Shown here piece by piece: positions 26,029 through 35,087 of a stretch of DNA of 64,000 bases. Under the pieces are notes generated by a model that had not been told where the DNA came from, made no database searches, and saw nothing but the letters and a program-made list of their open reading frames with translations. Both the position numbers and the translations under genes were made by a program. Position 1 is the stretch's first letter; each line of letters opens with the position of its first letter. Origin of the DNA: Rhizobium etli 8C-3 (lineage in GTDB: Bacteria; Pseudomonadota; Alphaproteobacteria; Rhizobiales; Rhizobiaceae); assembly GCF_001908375.1 (NCBI RefSeq), contig NZ_CP017242.1:62001-126000 (forward strand). Reading direction: 5' to 3'.

Positions 26029-27069
26029 TCACTCTATCTCGTAAATCGCCGCGTTGTCCTGCACCTCACGCAACCCCTTGTATGACGAATGCCTGAGCTT
26101 GCCGTCGTGCGTCCATGCCCGGTATTCGATCTCGGCAATCAGCGTCGGCTGCACCCAGACAATACCCTTCGATCGGTCCTTGTATTCGACGGGCAGTTTC
26201 TTCGTTATCAGGCGATCGAGCATAGAGCGCAGCTCCCATGCGACACTTTCCCTGAAGCCGGTCCCGACATTCCCGACATAGACGAGCCTATCGCCCTTGC
26301 GCGCCGCAAGCAGCAGGGAGCCGATTCCAGCCCGCGCGACCATGGACTGTTCATAGCCGACGATCACAAAGCTGTCGCTCTGGAGGCATTTGATCTTCAA
26401 CCAGTCGCCGAGGCGGCCGGAGCGGTAGGTGCTGTGCCGGTTCTTGGCAATGATGCCCTCGAGGCCGTGCTCGCATGCAGCAGCAAGCAGTTGATCGCCG
26501 TCTGCCTCGACCTCTTCGGAAAGTCGAATGTCGCCCTCCTTGCCGGCGACCAGATCTTCGAGCAGATGACGCCTTCCGGACAATTCCATCTCGGTCAGGT
26601 CATGACCATCGAAGTAGAGCAGGTCGAAAGCCATGAAGAGTGCTTCGCCGGACGTGCGTTTGCCGCCACGCCCGCCAAGCGATTGCTGCAGCAATCCGAA
26701 ATTCGGCCGCCCGTGCTCGTCGAGAACGACTGCCTCGCCGTCGAGGATCGCAGTTGCCACGCCGAGCTGCTTTGCGGCTTCTGCTATCGCCGGAAAGCGA
26801 TGCGTCCAATCATGCCCACCTCTCGTGATGATCCGGACGCGCCTGGGTTCGATGTGAACCGCGAGACGATACCCGTCCCATTTGATTTCGAAGACCCAGT
26901 CCGGTCCCTTGGGCGGCTTCGCTTTTGTAAGTGCCAGACATGGCTCGATGCGCGCGGGCATCGGATCGAGGGGAAGGTTCGGCTGAGCCGGATCTCGCGG
27001 CTTGCGAGCTCTTGAACGAACCGGCATATCGGTGGCGAGCAGCGGTTTTGGTGGCGGAGATTTGACCAT
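26029..27069 (-). CDS. ATP-dependent DNA ligase (LigD ligase-domain type)
   Basis: The 346-residue protein has the nucleotidyltransferase core: FEIKWDGYRLAVH near residue 62, where the Lys of KWDGYR is adenylated, DGEAVVLDEHGRPNF near 110, EGIIAKNRHSTY near 210 and WLKIKC near 227. An OB-fold follows, with YVGNVGTGF. This is a stand-alone ligase domain without the polymerase and nuclease domains of full LigD. Such ligases act in Ku-dependent end joining or base repair in Rhizobiales. No Ku gene is in view. It lies near a YedK-type gene, which also deals with DNA damage. Confidence 0.9.
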   Translation of the reverse strand: MVKSPPPKPLLATDMPVRSRARKPRDPAQPNLPLDPMPARIEPCLALTKAKPPKGPDWVFEIKWDGYRLAVHIEPRRVRIITRGGHDWTHRFPAIAEAAKQLGVATAILDGEAVVLDEHGRPNFGLLQQSLGGRGGKRTSGEALFMAFDLLYFDGHDLTEMELSGRRHLLEDLVAGKEGDIRLSEEVEADGDQLLAAACEHGLEGIIAKNRHSTYRSGRLGDWLKIKCLQSDSFVIVGYEQSMVARAGIGSLLLAARKGDRLVYVGNVGTGFRESVAWELRSMLDRLITKKLPVEYKDRSKGIVWVQPTLIAEIEYRAWTHDGKLRHSSYKGLREVQDNAAIYEIE

Positions 27070-27208
27070 CCGATGATTACATCAGGGAATGCGTAAAAAG
27101 AAAACGACATTTGAGATGATGGCATCGGAAGAATACAAGCCGAAATGCAAATAGCGGGACGCATGGCCGATGGCGCAATACCCGAACGAGGTAGCGGCGG
27201 AGCGGCGC

Positions 27209-27469
27209 TCAGAGATGCCTCTCCACGTAGCCGTTCAGAAAGTCCCATCTCATGCCGAGCGGCTGCCTGACCAGATCGTAATGATCGTTGAACCGCTTGA
27301 TCAGGGAGCCCTCCAGGTCCGGATCCCACATCGTCGCCTCATAGCCCAAGCGGCCGCTGACAAATACCGAAAACTCTCTGAGCCCAAACGATTTTTCGTC
27401 ATCTGCGCGCATAAGCTCGATAAACTCATCGGTAAGAGCGATAATTTGGTTGTGCGTGATATTCGACAT
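27209..27469 (-). CDS. Hypothetical protein
   Basis: From ATG 27469 the product has 86 residues, starting SNITHNQIIALTDEFIELMR. It looks helical and soluble, with FGLREFSVFVSGRLGYEATM in the middle. The open frame reaches back to 27694, but those codons lack the same character and the shorter start is preferred. I do not recognise the family. The flanking intervals (27070-27208 and 27470-27736) show nothing else. Confidence 0.5.
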   Translation of the reverse strand: MSNITHNQIIALTDEFIELMRADDEKSFGLREFSVFVSGRLGYEATMWDPDLEGSLIKRFNDHYDLVRQPLGMRWDFLNGYVERHL

Positions 27470-27736
27470 GACCAGACCTGCACGTTTGCGAGATTGCGAA
27501 ATTTTAGCAACTTTCGGCCTTGAATTGTCATCTTCGAGCGAGCATCCGAGTTGTTCCCCGAATTCGAACTGTATGGCGGGCGTGACCGGGGCGTGCAAGG
27601 CGATTTGGAGGAGGGATATGAAGCCAGCCGAAACATGGCGCCATGCTTTTAAATCTGTATTCAACGAGATTCCGAGAGGCCGGCGCTTGTTCACTAGGAT
27701 ACCGGCAGCTCACTCACTCCGGCGGCCTTAAGTTGA

Positions 27737-27940
27737 TCAGAGCACGCTGACGTTTTCCGCTTTCGACTTTCCAGTTTTGCGGTCCTGGCCTAGCTCGTAG
27801 CTTACCCTTTGTCCCTCTTTCAAGGATCCGCCTCGTTGCAGAGCGGAGACATGCACAAATACGTCCGTCCCGCCATTCTCAGGAGTGATGAAGCCAAACC
27901 CTTTGTCTTCGTTGAAAAATTTGACACTACCGGTAGGCAT
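27737..27940 (-). CDS. Cold-shock domain protein
   Basis: The 67-residue product is a single cold-shock domain. The RNA-binding motifs KGFGFI (RNP1, near residue 13) and VFVH (RNP2, near 27) are present, and it begins [13 protein letters not shown]. It binds single-stranded RNA or DNA and acts as an RNA chaperone. The 5' leader (27941-28015) may regulate it as in other csp genes, but no structure was checked. Confidence 0.95.
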   Translation of the reverse strand: MPTGSVKFFNEDKGFGFITPENGGTDVFVHVSALQRGGSLKEGQRVSYELGQDRKTGKSKAENVSVL

Positions 27941-28053
27941 GAAAGCTCCTGATGATAAGGCGGCCGCTTGCCGCGCCTGTGAACCTATAGTGCAATCGTC
28001 TCGCTATCAATGGTGTGTCAGATTTCGCTGGTAGTTGCAAAACAACACGTCGG

Positions 28054-28084
28054 CCTAGCCCCGCTCAAGAACTGCGGGGTTAGG
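28054..28084 (-). terminator. Terminator of the tetR-oxidoreductase unit
   Basis: CCTAGCCCCGC (28054-28064) pairs with GCGGGGTTAGG (28074-28084) with one mismatch and a nine-base loop. It lies about 35 bases beyond the oxidoreductase stop. A short T-run (GTTTT) follows about 10 bases further on the minus strand. Confidence 0.6.
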
Positions 28085-28118
28085 TCAAAATGAATGCACC
28101 GGGCGAGCTCGAACCCTG

Positions 28119-29087
28119 CTACGGGAGCAACAGCAGCTTTCCGGTCGTGCGTCGGCTCGCCATGTCCGCGTGGGCCAAAGCTGCGTCTGCAAGAGGATAG
28201 CTTTTCCCGAGATTGACCGTGAGCGAACCATCGCGCGCCCAGTCGAAAAGCTGCCGGCTGCGGGCGCGAAGGAGTTCGGGGGTCTGGATGTGATCTGAAA
28301 AGACGGCGTAGCCGATCTTGATGCTTTTCGGCAGGCTCATGATGTCGAGCAGGCCCGGGCCACCCAAAACGGGACCGTACCAGCAAAAGGTTCCCGAACG
28401 GCGCAGGCTATCGAGAGATCCTTGGAAGGTCGTGGGGCCAGAGCCGCCGTAGACAACATCGACACCCTTGCCTCCGGTCAAACGCAGAACGTCCTGCGCA
28501 AAGTCTCCCCGGGTGTCGACAATGACATGCTCGGCCCCAGCCTGCTTTGCGATGGCCATCTTCTCTTTGGAGGAAACACGCCCGATTACACGGCCGCCGC
28601 GCAGCCTGATGATCTGGGTCAGGAGCAAGCCGACGCCTCCGGCAGCTGCATGGACCAGTGCGATGTCGCCCTGCTGAACCGGGTAGAAGTCGGTTGCGAA
28701 GTGGCTTGCGGTCAATCCCTGCATCATGATCGATGCGGCTGTCCGGTCATCGATGAAATCAGGGATACTTACCAGCGACGTGACGGGGATCGAGATCCGT
28801 TGCGCATAGCTTCCCGGTGCGTAAACCCAGGCGACGCGGTCGCCCACGGAGAAATCCGTCACGCCTTCACCGACCGCGAGAATGCGCCCTGCGCCTTCGA
28901 CGCCAAGTATTTTCGGGTTTGGTAAGTCGGTCCAGGCCATGCCTTGCCGAACCCCGATGTCCATGAAGTTGACGCCTGCCGCAGCAATCTCGACGAGAAC
29001 ATGTCCCGGCGTGACTTCGGGCTCCCGATAATTCACAAATTCTATGACATCGGTGTCACCAATGTCGTTCATGATAATTGCTTTCAT
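28119..29087 (-). CDS. Zinc-independent quinone oxidoreductase (NADPH:quinone/MDR family)
   Basis: The 322-residue protein starts MKAIIMNDIGDTDVIEFVNY and has the GroES-like N-terminal fold followed by a Rossmann domain, with VHAAAGGVGLLLTQIIRLRG near residue 145. The catalytic-zinc Cys/His set of alcohol dehydrogenases is absent, as in Qor-type enzymes. Members reduce quinones or other activated alkenes with NADPH. A TetR gene lies 45 bases upstream in the same direction, so the pair is probably one autoregulated unit responding to a toxic electrophile. Confidence 0.88.
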   Translation of the reverse strand: MKAIIMNDIGDTDVIEFVNYREPEVTPGHVLVEIAAAGVNFMDIGVRQGMAWTDLPNPKILGVEGAGRILAVGEGVTDFSVGDRVAWVYAPGSYAQRISIPVTSLVSIPDFIDDRTAASIMMQGLTASHFATDFYPVQQGDIALVHAAAGGVGLLLTQIIRLRGGRVIGRVSSKEKMAIAKQAGAEHVIVDTRGDFAQDVLRLTGGKGVDVVYGGSGPTTFQGSLDSLRRSGTFCWYGPVLGGPGLLDIMSLPKSIKIGYAVFSDHIQTPELLRARSRQLFDWARDGSLTVNLGKSYPLADAALAHADMASRRTTGKLLLLP

Positions 29088-29132
29088 CTGCTTTACTTTC
29101 TTGACTGATTGTTCCAGAATTGACTAAATTTT

Positions 29133-29705
29133 TTACCGCTGTCCGAGTGCGCGAAGCGCCAACTGCCCGAGCGACTCCAGTTTCTCTTTCCCGGCACCCC
29201 CGCGCGCTGCGATCCGAATCCCGGCGATGCTGGCAATGAGAAAATCAACCACCGCATCTGCCGACAGCGACCTATCCAGGTTACCGGCGTCTTGCGCCTG
29301 CTTGATGCGTTCGCTTGCTGCATGTCGCAATCGATGATCGGCGGCGAGATGCACGTCGGTCAGGTCTGGCCGGCTCTGGCCGAACTCGCAGATTGAGTTG
29401 ACGCCGAGGCATGCCTGGTCCGCGGAGGCCACGACCCTGTCGATCATCGCCGCAATTCCGTCCACGGCGCGCGGATTGCCGCGCAGCACTTGAATATGCG
29501 CGTCGGTTTCTGCGAATGCATAGCGTTCCACTGCGAGGCGGTAGAGGGCCCACTTGTCGCCGAAGGTGTCATAAAGGCTCTGTCGGCCGATCTTCATGGC
29601 CTTTACCAGCATCTCCGTCGACGCCCCGTCGAAGCCATGCTCCCGGAATACGCCCACCGCTGAATCGAGCGCCTTGTCCCTGTCGAACTCTTTGATCCTT
29701 GCCAT
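29133..29705 (-). CDS. TetR-family transcriptional regulator
   Basis: ATG 29705 gives MARIKEFDRDKALDSAVGVF, the usual start; the frame upstream to 29741 is not conserved-looking. The HTH covers residues 20-50 (GASTEMLVKAMKIGRQSLYDTFGDKWALY). The C-terminal part includes CLGVNSICEFG, like the AcrR/TetR group near quinone- or aldehyde-responsive genes. The product has 190 residues. It is followed directly by the quinone oxidoreductase gene. Confidence 0.88.
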   Translation of the reverse strand: MARIKEFDRDKALDSAVGVFREHGFDGASTEMLVKAMKIGRQSLYDTFGDKWALYRLAVERYAFAETDAHIQVLRGNPRAVDGIAAMIDRVVASADQACLGVNSICEFGQSRPDLTDVHLAADHRLRHAASERIKQAQDAGNLDRSLSADAVVDFLIASIAGIRIAARGGAGKEKLESLGQLALRALGQR

Positions 29706-29831
29706 AAGGATGTAGATAGGGATTCTGGAATGAACAGTCAAGAATAATCTTCACCAATGGACCATGTTCGTTGAAGTAGCCGCCGCTTGGTCCATCACGC
29801 AATGCGAGAATCCGAGGCGATGCAACGCAGC

Positions 29832-31067
29832 TTAAGCAGGTCGTCTTGAACCAGCCAAATGGCAAATCTTCAGCGCAACTTCAAACGACCTTTCGAAGGC
29901 TGGTACCGGCAGAAACTCGTAACGTGAATGGAAGTTGTAGGCGCCGGTGAAGAAGTTCGGTGTCGGTATCCCTCTGGCTGAGAGGACCGCGCCATCGGTG
30001 CCGCCGCGCATCGGAATCACTTTCTTCTCGATCCCGAGTCCCTCCATGGCATTGAATAGAATAGCGATGGCACGATCGTCACGCGCGAGGCTCGTGGAGA
30101 TGTTTCGATAGGTATCGGTGACCTGGCAGCGGACATTCCCGGTGGGATAACGTGATCGCATTTGTTCCGCGACGTCGGCGATCAGGCGTTTGCGCCGATT
30201 GAAGCCATCTGTGTCGAAATCCCGGATCAATGCGGTCAGTACTGCCTCGCTGTCGTTGGCGATGAGGTCCTTGAACCAGAAGAAGCCCTGGCGTTCCTCC
30301 GTGCATTCAGGCGTCTCCTCGCGGTCGAAGTGGGAGATGAAGTCCATCGCCATCAGCAGCGGATTGATGAGCATTCCTTTTGCGGACATCGGGTGCGCAC
30401 TGACGCCGGTAAAGACGATCTCGCAGGATGCGGCGTTGAATGTCTCCAGGACCACCTCGCCAAGTTCGCAGCAGTCGATCGTGTACGCAAAATCACAGGG
30501 AAAGCGGGAGAGGTCCAGCGCCTTGGCGCCGCGCAATCCGATTTCCTCGTCCGGCACGAAGGCGATGAAGACATCGCCGTGGCCGACCTGCTGATCGAGC
30601 CGGGCAAGCATCGTCATGATGATCGCGATGGCGGCCTTGTTATCCGCACCGAGCACGCTGGTGCCGTCACCGACGATGATGTCTTCCCCCAACCAGTCAA
30701 GAACTTCCGTATGTTCGGCGACCCGGAGCCAGATGTCTTCTCCGGCGTTAAGGCAAAGGTCCTCGCCTTCGAAGCGGAGAATTTGTGGGCGGACGAAGGG
30801 CGAGAGGCCGACATCGACCGTGTCGAGATGCGCGATGAAGCCGATCGGTGGTACCTCAGGCTTGTTGCCACGTTTGACGCCCGTCACGATGGCATGCTCG
30901 TCGATGAGGACGTCCTCCAGGCCGATGGCGCGCATCTCGTCGACGAGCAAAGTTGCAAGAGCAGCCTGTCCGGGCGAGGATGGCAGGGATTGGCAGCGGC
31001 AGTTGCTTTGGCTCTCGATCGCGGCATAGCGAAGAAACCGGCTGATGAGTTCTTTCTGAACTTCCAT
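29832..31067 (-). CDS. pepT: Peptidase T (M20 tripeptide aminopeptidase)
   Basis: The product, about 411 residues, has all peptidase T motifs: IAHLDTVD near residue 80 (His and Asp), DGTSVLGADNKAAIAIIM near 137 (bridging Asp), VPDEEIGL near 175 (catalytic Glu) and RGGTDGAVLS near 370 with the last His region. ATG 31067 is preferred because GAGGA lies at proper spacing; ATGs at 31073 and 31076 overlap that site. The enzyme releases the N-terminal residue from tripeptides in the cytoplasm. It follows a CapA-family gene and a peptide importer on the same strand. Confidence 0.93.
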   Translation of the reverse strand: MEVQKELISRFLRYAAIESQSNCRCQSLPSSPGQAALATLLVDEMRAIGLEDVLIDEHAIVTGVKRGNKPEVPPIGFIAHLDTVDVGLSPFVRPQILRFEGEDLCLNAGEDIWLRVAEHTEVLDWLGEDIIVGDGTSVLGADNKAAIAIIMTMLARLDQQVGHGDVFIAFVPDEEIGLRGAKALDLSRFPCDFAYTIDCCELGEVVLETFNAASCEIVFTGVSAHPMSAKGMLINPLLMAMDFISHFDREETPECTEERQGFFWFKDLIANDSEAVLTALIRDFDTDGFNRRKRLIADVAEQMRSRYPTGNVRCQVTDTYRNISTSLARDDRAIAILFNAMEGLGIEKKVIPMRGGTDGAVLSARGIPTPNFFTGAYNFHSRYEFLPVPAFERSFEVALKICHLAGSRRPA

Positions 31068-31209
31068 GTTCATCATCCTCGTCCTGAAGCAGTTCCGACC
31101 CTTGTCGGCGGCGTTTTTTTAGCTGAGATGGGCCGGCTCACGGCCGCTTCCGCTGTCGTGGTGGACTGCGGAGCTAACCAGCGAGCCCCTTGGTACGGCG
31201 CGCCGCAGG

Positions 31210-32445
31210 CTAAAACTTGATGACCGCGACATCGCCGGAAATCTCGATGTCGACGCCGAGCCTGGCCGATTGTTCGGAAAATCGGCGCAATATCCGTTCG
31301 GCGCTTTCGCCTGCTGCGAGATGCGGCGCCAGGCGACGTTCCAGCACCCCGTCAGTCAGCGCTTCATCGCCTCCGATGATGACGGGATGAAGCGTGATCT
31401 CGATAAGTCCGTTGTCCTCGCCGAACGAGCATAGGCCGATGACGCTCTCCCAGACTTCGGGTGCCGTCCAGGTCGACTTCTCCGAACGCACATGGAAAAT
31501 GAAATTCCCCAGGCTGTAGAAGATCGGCCGGCCCCGGTAGATCTCGATGGGCTGGAGAACGGGCGCACCGTGGCTCACGAACATGGCAGCACCAGCATCG
31601 ATGCATCGTTTGGCAACGCCACTCACCCAGTCGGGGACCTGATACCAGTCGGACGCCCAATGGTGATGGTGGAGATAGGCGACCACCAGAGATCGGTCGG
31701 CGGCCGCAGCCGCGATCGAGGCGAGGTTCCTGGCAAGATCAGCCTCATCGATCTTGACGCTGCGTCCGAACCTTTCCGATCGCCTGAAGACCGCACGCGA
31801 GATGCCGATCTCGGATTCCGGGGCGAGGCGCGGCGGATCGTCCGGCTGGCTGTCATTGGTGAGATCGATCGCCGTGTAACCGACCTTGTCGCGAATGGCC
31901 TGGATTTGATCGAACGCGGTCTCGTCGACCTCGATGACCTGGGACAGTCGAAGCCGATTGACGCCCGGGCGTCCGGGGCGATTGTCGTCGGCGTTGGCGG
32001 CATACATGAAATCCGGACCGGGACCTCCGTCCATCGCGACGATCGCGACCCGCCGCCCGCCGATCGTTGCGGTGCTTGGCCGCGAGACCTCGGTATGGTC
32101 GCGACCGAGGCCGGCATGAAGGAAGTCTCGCTTCTCCACCTCCTCGAGCGTCGAGAGCACGCCGGACGGGCCGAGGTCGAAGGCATGGTTGTTCGAAAGC
32201 GAAAGCGCCCGAAACCCGATCGCCCGGAGAGTATCGAGAACGACCGGATCGCTGCAGCCGAAAAACGATCCCTTTAGTGGCCACCCGCCGTGACTCCCAA
32301 GGATGGTCCCCTCGAAGTTGGTGAAGGAGAGATCCGCCTGGCGAAGGAGCGATCGAACCCTGCCGAAGGCGGGGGCAGGGATGCCGCGGATATCGTGCTT
32401 GATGAGCGATTGGCCGGTTACCGCCAATGTGAACCTGTCTTTCAT
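31210..32445 (-). CDS. CapA-family protein (PgsA-like metallophosphatase fold)
   Basis: ATG 32445 with AGAAGG upstream gives 411 residues starting MKDRFTLAVTGQSLIKHD. The family pattern is clear: DLSFTNFEGTILG near residue 38, LSNNHAFDLGPSG near 82, YLHHHHWASDW near 240, FVSHGAPVLQPIEIYRGRPI near 280 and SLGNFIF near 303. CapA/PgsA proteins act in poly-gamma-glutamate synthesis in Bacillus, but many homologues have other or unknown roles. No capB/capC is present. No signal peptide is seen, so a cytoplasmic enzyme in peptide use is an alternative. Confidence 0.85.
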   Translation of the reverse strand: MKDRFTLAVTGQSLIKHDIRGIPAPAFGRVRSLLRQADLSFTNFEGTILGSHGGWPLKGSFFGCSDPVVLDTLRAIGFRALSLSNNHAFDLGPSGVLSTLEEVEKRDFLHAGLGRDHTEVSRPSTATIGGRRVAIVAMDGGPGPDFMYAANADDNRPGRPGVNRLRLSQVIEVDETAFDQIQAIRDKVGYTAIDLTNDSQPDDPPRLAPESEIGISRAVFRRSERFGRSVKIDEADLARNLASIAAAAADRSLVVAYLHHHHWASDWYQVPDWVSGVAKRCIDAGAAMFVSHGAPVLQPIEIYRGRPIFYSLGNFIFHVRSEKSTWTAPEVWESVIGLCSFGEDNGLIEITLHPVIIGGDEALTDGVLERRLAPHLAAGESAERILRRFSEQSARLGVDIEISGDVAVIKF

Positions 32446-32533
32446 TGCGTGACCTTCTGTGGCGACGCGCGCCACGCGTTTCGAGAATCTGGCTGTTCCG
32501 GTGGGACCCGGTTGTTGAGAGGCGCCGCACAGC

Positions 32534-34207
32534 TCAGCATGTGAACCGACGGGGCCGGGCATTGATGAGGGTGCGGGTGTAGGGATTGTCGGATCGCGAG
32601 AAGATGAACTCAGCCGGCCCGTAATCCTCGACCCGGCCGTCTCTGAAAATGTAGACGGAACTGCACATCTGCTGGACGACGGCGAGGTCATGGGAGATGA
32701 AGATCATCGTCATGTCCCGCTCGGCGATGGTGTCCTTCAGGAGCTTGACGATCTCGGCCTGGACCGACACGTCGAGCGCCGACGTCGGCTCGTCCGCGAC
32801 GATGATCTCAGGCTCTGCCAACAAGGCACGAGCGATACAAACGCGCTGCTTCTGGCCACCGGAGAGCTGATGCGGATGGCGCCCGAGCAGGCTTCTGGGA
32901 AGACCAAGCCGATCCATCATCGCCGCCGCGACCGCCGGCTTGTCTCCGGAGCCGATTCTTGCGCCGAAGCGGATGCTTTCGTCGAGCGTCTCGCCGACGG
33001 TCATCCTGGGGTTCAGGGAGACGGAGGGATCCTGAAAGATCATCTGGACGCGGCCAAGAAGACCGCTGCGGCGGCCGCTTCGCGAAACGTCGAAGGCCCG
33101 TTCGCCGATCTTGATCCTGCCCGTCGGCGCCGTGTCGAGGCCCGCGAGGATGCGGCCGAAGGTCGTCTTTCCGCTTCCGCTCTCGCCGACGATCCCGGTG
33201 ATCGTGCCGCGCGGCAGCCGGATGCCGACGTCACGCAAGCCAAACCTGGGCTTACCCCGGCCAAGCCCCCAGGCAACACCCTGCGGCGCGAACTGTTTCG
33301 AAACTCCTTCCGCGACCAGAAGCGGGCTTTGGTCCCCGCCTGTCGCAGGAGAGTGATTCTGGTCGCCATCGTCAACCGCCTTGGCAGTTCCTGTCGGAAT
33401 GCGAAGCCTTGGAACGGCGGCAAGCAGCATTCTCGTGTAGTCGTGGCGGGGCCGATCGAGAATAACGGCCGTGCGATCCGCTTCGACCACTTGGCCCTTT
33501 CGCATGACGAGAACCCGGTCGGCAATCTCGGAGGTCACGCCCATGTCGTGGGTGACGAGGATGATCGAGACACCGGTTTCGTCGACAAGGGTCTTTAGAA
33601 GTTCCAGAACCTGCTTCTGGACCGTCGCATCGAGCGCTGACGTCGGCTCGTCGGCGATGATGATGTCGGGAGAGCCGGCAAGGGCAATGGCGATGACGAC
33701 GCGTTGCCTCTGCCCGCCGGAGAACTGGTGTGGGTAGTTGCGGTATCGCCGCTCCGGCTCCGGAATTCCGACACGGGCAAGGAGATCGATCGCGCGGGCG
33801 CGCGCCTTACGCCTGGAAAGTGAACTATCGAGCGCAAGGCAGGTTTCCTCGACTTGGGCGCCGACGCTCATCAGCGGATCCAGGGAGGCGGTGTGATCCT
33901 GGAAGATCGCCGATATTCGCCGTCCTCGAAGCGCCTCGCGCTCACCTGCCGTCATCGCATCGATCGCTTTGCCATCGAAGGCGATCGTTCCGGACGTCTG
34001 CTCGAACTCAGGAGCGAGCAATCCGAGGATGGCATTGCCGACGGTCGACTTTCCGGCGCCAGACTCACCGATGATGCCGAGGATCTCGCCATGCCTAAGT
34101 TCGAAGCTAACCTCGCTGAGGATCGTCGTCGGGCCTGACCGCGAAACATGGCGAAGGCCAAGGTTCTCAACTCGCAGCAGGGGTGTGTTCACGTGTTCGA
34201 CGGTCAT
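32534..34207 (-). CDS. Peptide/nickel-type ABC transporter, fused double ATPase
   Basis: The 557-residue protein carries two complete ABC ATPase domains. The first has GESGAGKSTVGN near residue 45 and SGGQRQRVVIAIAL near 165. The second has GESGSGKTTFGR near 335 and SGGQKQRVCIARALL near 450, with EPTSALD in both. The GsiA/DppD-DppF fusion layout powers oligopeptide import. The start overlaps the stop of the upstream permease by four bases (ATGA), so translation is coupled. Confidence 0.95.
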   Translation of the reverse strand: MTVEHVNTPLLRVENLGLRHVSRSGPTTILSEVSFELRHGEILGIIGESGAGKSTVGNAILGLLAPEFEQTSGTIAFDGKAIDAMTAGEREALRGRRISAIFQDHTASLDPLMSVGAQVEETCLALDSSLSRRKARARAIDLLARVGIPEPERRYRNYPHQFSGGQRQRVVIAIALAGSPDIIIADEPTSALDATVQKQVLELLKTLVDETGVSIILVTHDMGVTSEIADRVLVMRKGQVVEADRTAVILDRPRHDYTRMLLAAVPRLRIPTGTAKAVDDGDQNHSPATGGDQSPLLVAEGVSKQFAPQGVAWGLGRGKPRFGLRDVGIRLPRGTITGIVGESGSGKTTFGRILAGLDTAPTGRIKIGERAFDVSRSGRRSGLLGRVQMIFQDPSVSLNPRMTVGETLDESIRFGARIGSGDKPAVAAAMMDRLGLPRSLLGRHPHQLSGGQKQRVCIARALLAEPEIIVADEPTSALDVSVQAEIVKLLKDTIAERDMTMIFISHDLAVVQQMCSSVYIFRDGRVEDYGPAEFIFSRSDNPYTRTLINARPRRFTC

Positions 34208-35079
34208 AGCGAATGGTTCCTTGGATCGAGGCGGCGTCGAACGTCTTCGCCGACGAGATTGATGCTGGCGATCAGGCCGAAGAGGGCCAGGCCCGGGAAC
34301 AGGCTGATCCAGTATTGGCCGGTCAGAAGGTACTGGAACCCGTTTGCGACCGCCGAACCGAGTGAGGGCTTGTCAATTGGAACGCCGAGCCCAAGGAAGG
34401 AGAGAGTCGCCTCGAGTGCGACGGCATGGCCGACCTCGATCGGGATCAAGGTAACGGCGGGCGCGATGCTGTTTGGAAGCAGATGGCGGAAGATGATCCG
34501 TGAGGTCGGCAACCGCATCAATCGGGCCGCATCCATATAGGGCTTGTTCGCTTCGCTGAGCGCGACGCCCCGCACAATCCGCGCATAGGTCGCCCACTGA
34601 GCGATGATCAACGCCAGGATGATCCGGTCTATACCCGGTCCGAGCGTGACGATGGCGATGAGCGCAATCAGGATCGTCGGCAGGCTGAGCTGCAGGTCGA
34701 CGAGCCGCATGATTGCGATATCGACCCACTTGCCGAAATACGCGGCACTGACACCGGCCGTCAGGCCGATCAATGCGGCGATCGCCGCACTCGTAATCGA
34801 CACCACCAGGCTGATGCGCAGACCATAGAGAATGGTGCTGACGATGTCCCGCCCGAGCCCGTCGGTCCCGAGCAGGTAGAGATAATCTCCGCTGCCGGGC
34901 GTGCCGGGCGGCGAGGACGCTTCCCAGCCATAGATCTCTAGCGGATCGTAGGGGTTTTGCGGCGCGATCACCGGTGCGGCGATGGCAAGCAGGACGTAGC
35001 TTGCAAGCAACACCGTGGACGCGGTCAGGACTGGTCCATGCGGACGCTTCTTCAGCGCCCTCAAAATTTCGGCTTTCAT
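34204..35079 (-). CDS. Peptide/nickel-type ABC transporter permease (DppC type)
   Basis: The product has 291 residues from ATG 35079. The much longer open frame to 35631 overlaps the next permease and is rejected. It has an N-terminal cytoplasmic stretch, one membrane segment, then the DppC-type loop LLGTDGLGRDIVSTILYGLR and five further segments. The EAA loop for ATPase contact is around ARLMRLPTSRIIFRHLLPN near residue 195. It forms a heterodimer with the DppB-type permease. Confidence 0.93.
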   Translation of the reverse strand: MKAEILRALKKRPHGPVLTASTVLLASYVLLAIAAPVIAPQNPYDPLEIYGWEASSPPGTPGSGDYLYLLGTDGLGRDIVSTILYGLRISLVVSITSAAIAALIGLTAGVSAAYFGKWVDIAIMRLVDLQLSLPTILIALIAIVTLGPGIDRIILALIIAQWATYARIVRGVALSEANKPYMDAARLMRLPTSRIIFRHLLPNSIAPAVTLIPIEVGHAVALEATLSFLGLGVPIDKPSLGSAVANGFQYLLTGQYWISLFPGLALFGLIASINLVGEDVRRRLDPRNHSL

Positions 35080-35087
35080 GAGACGGA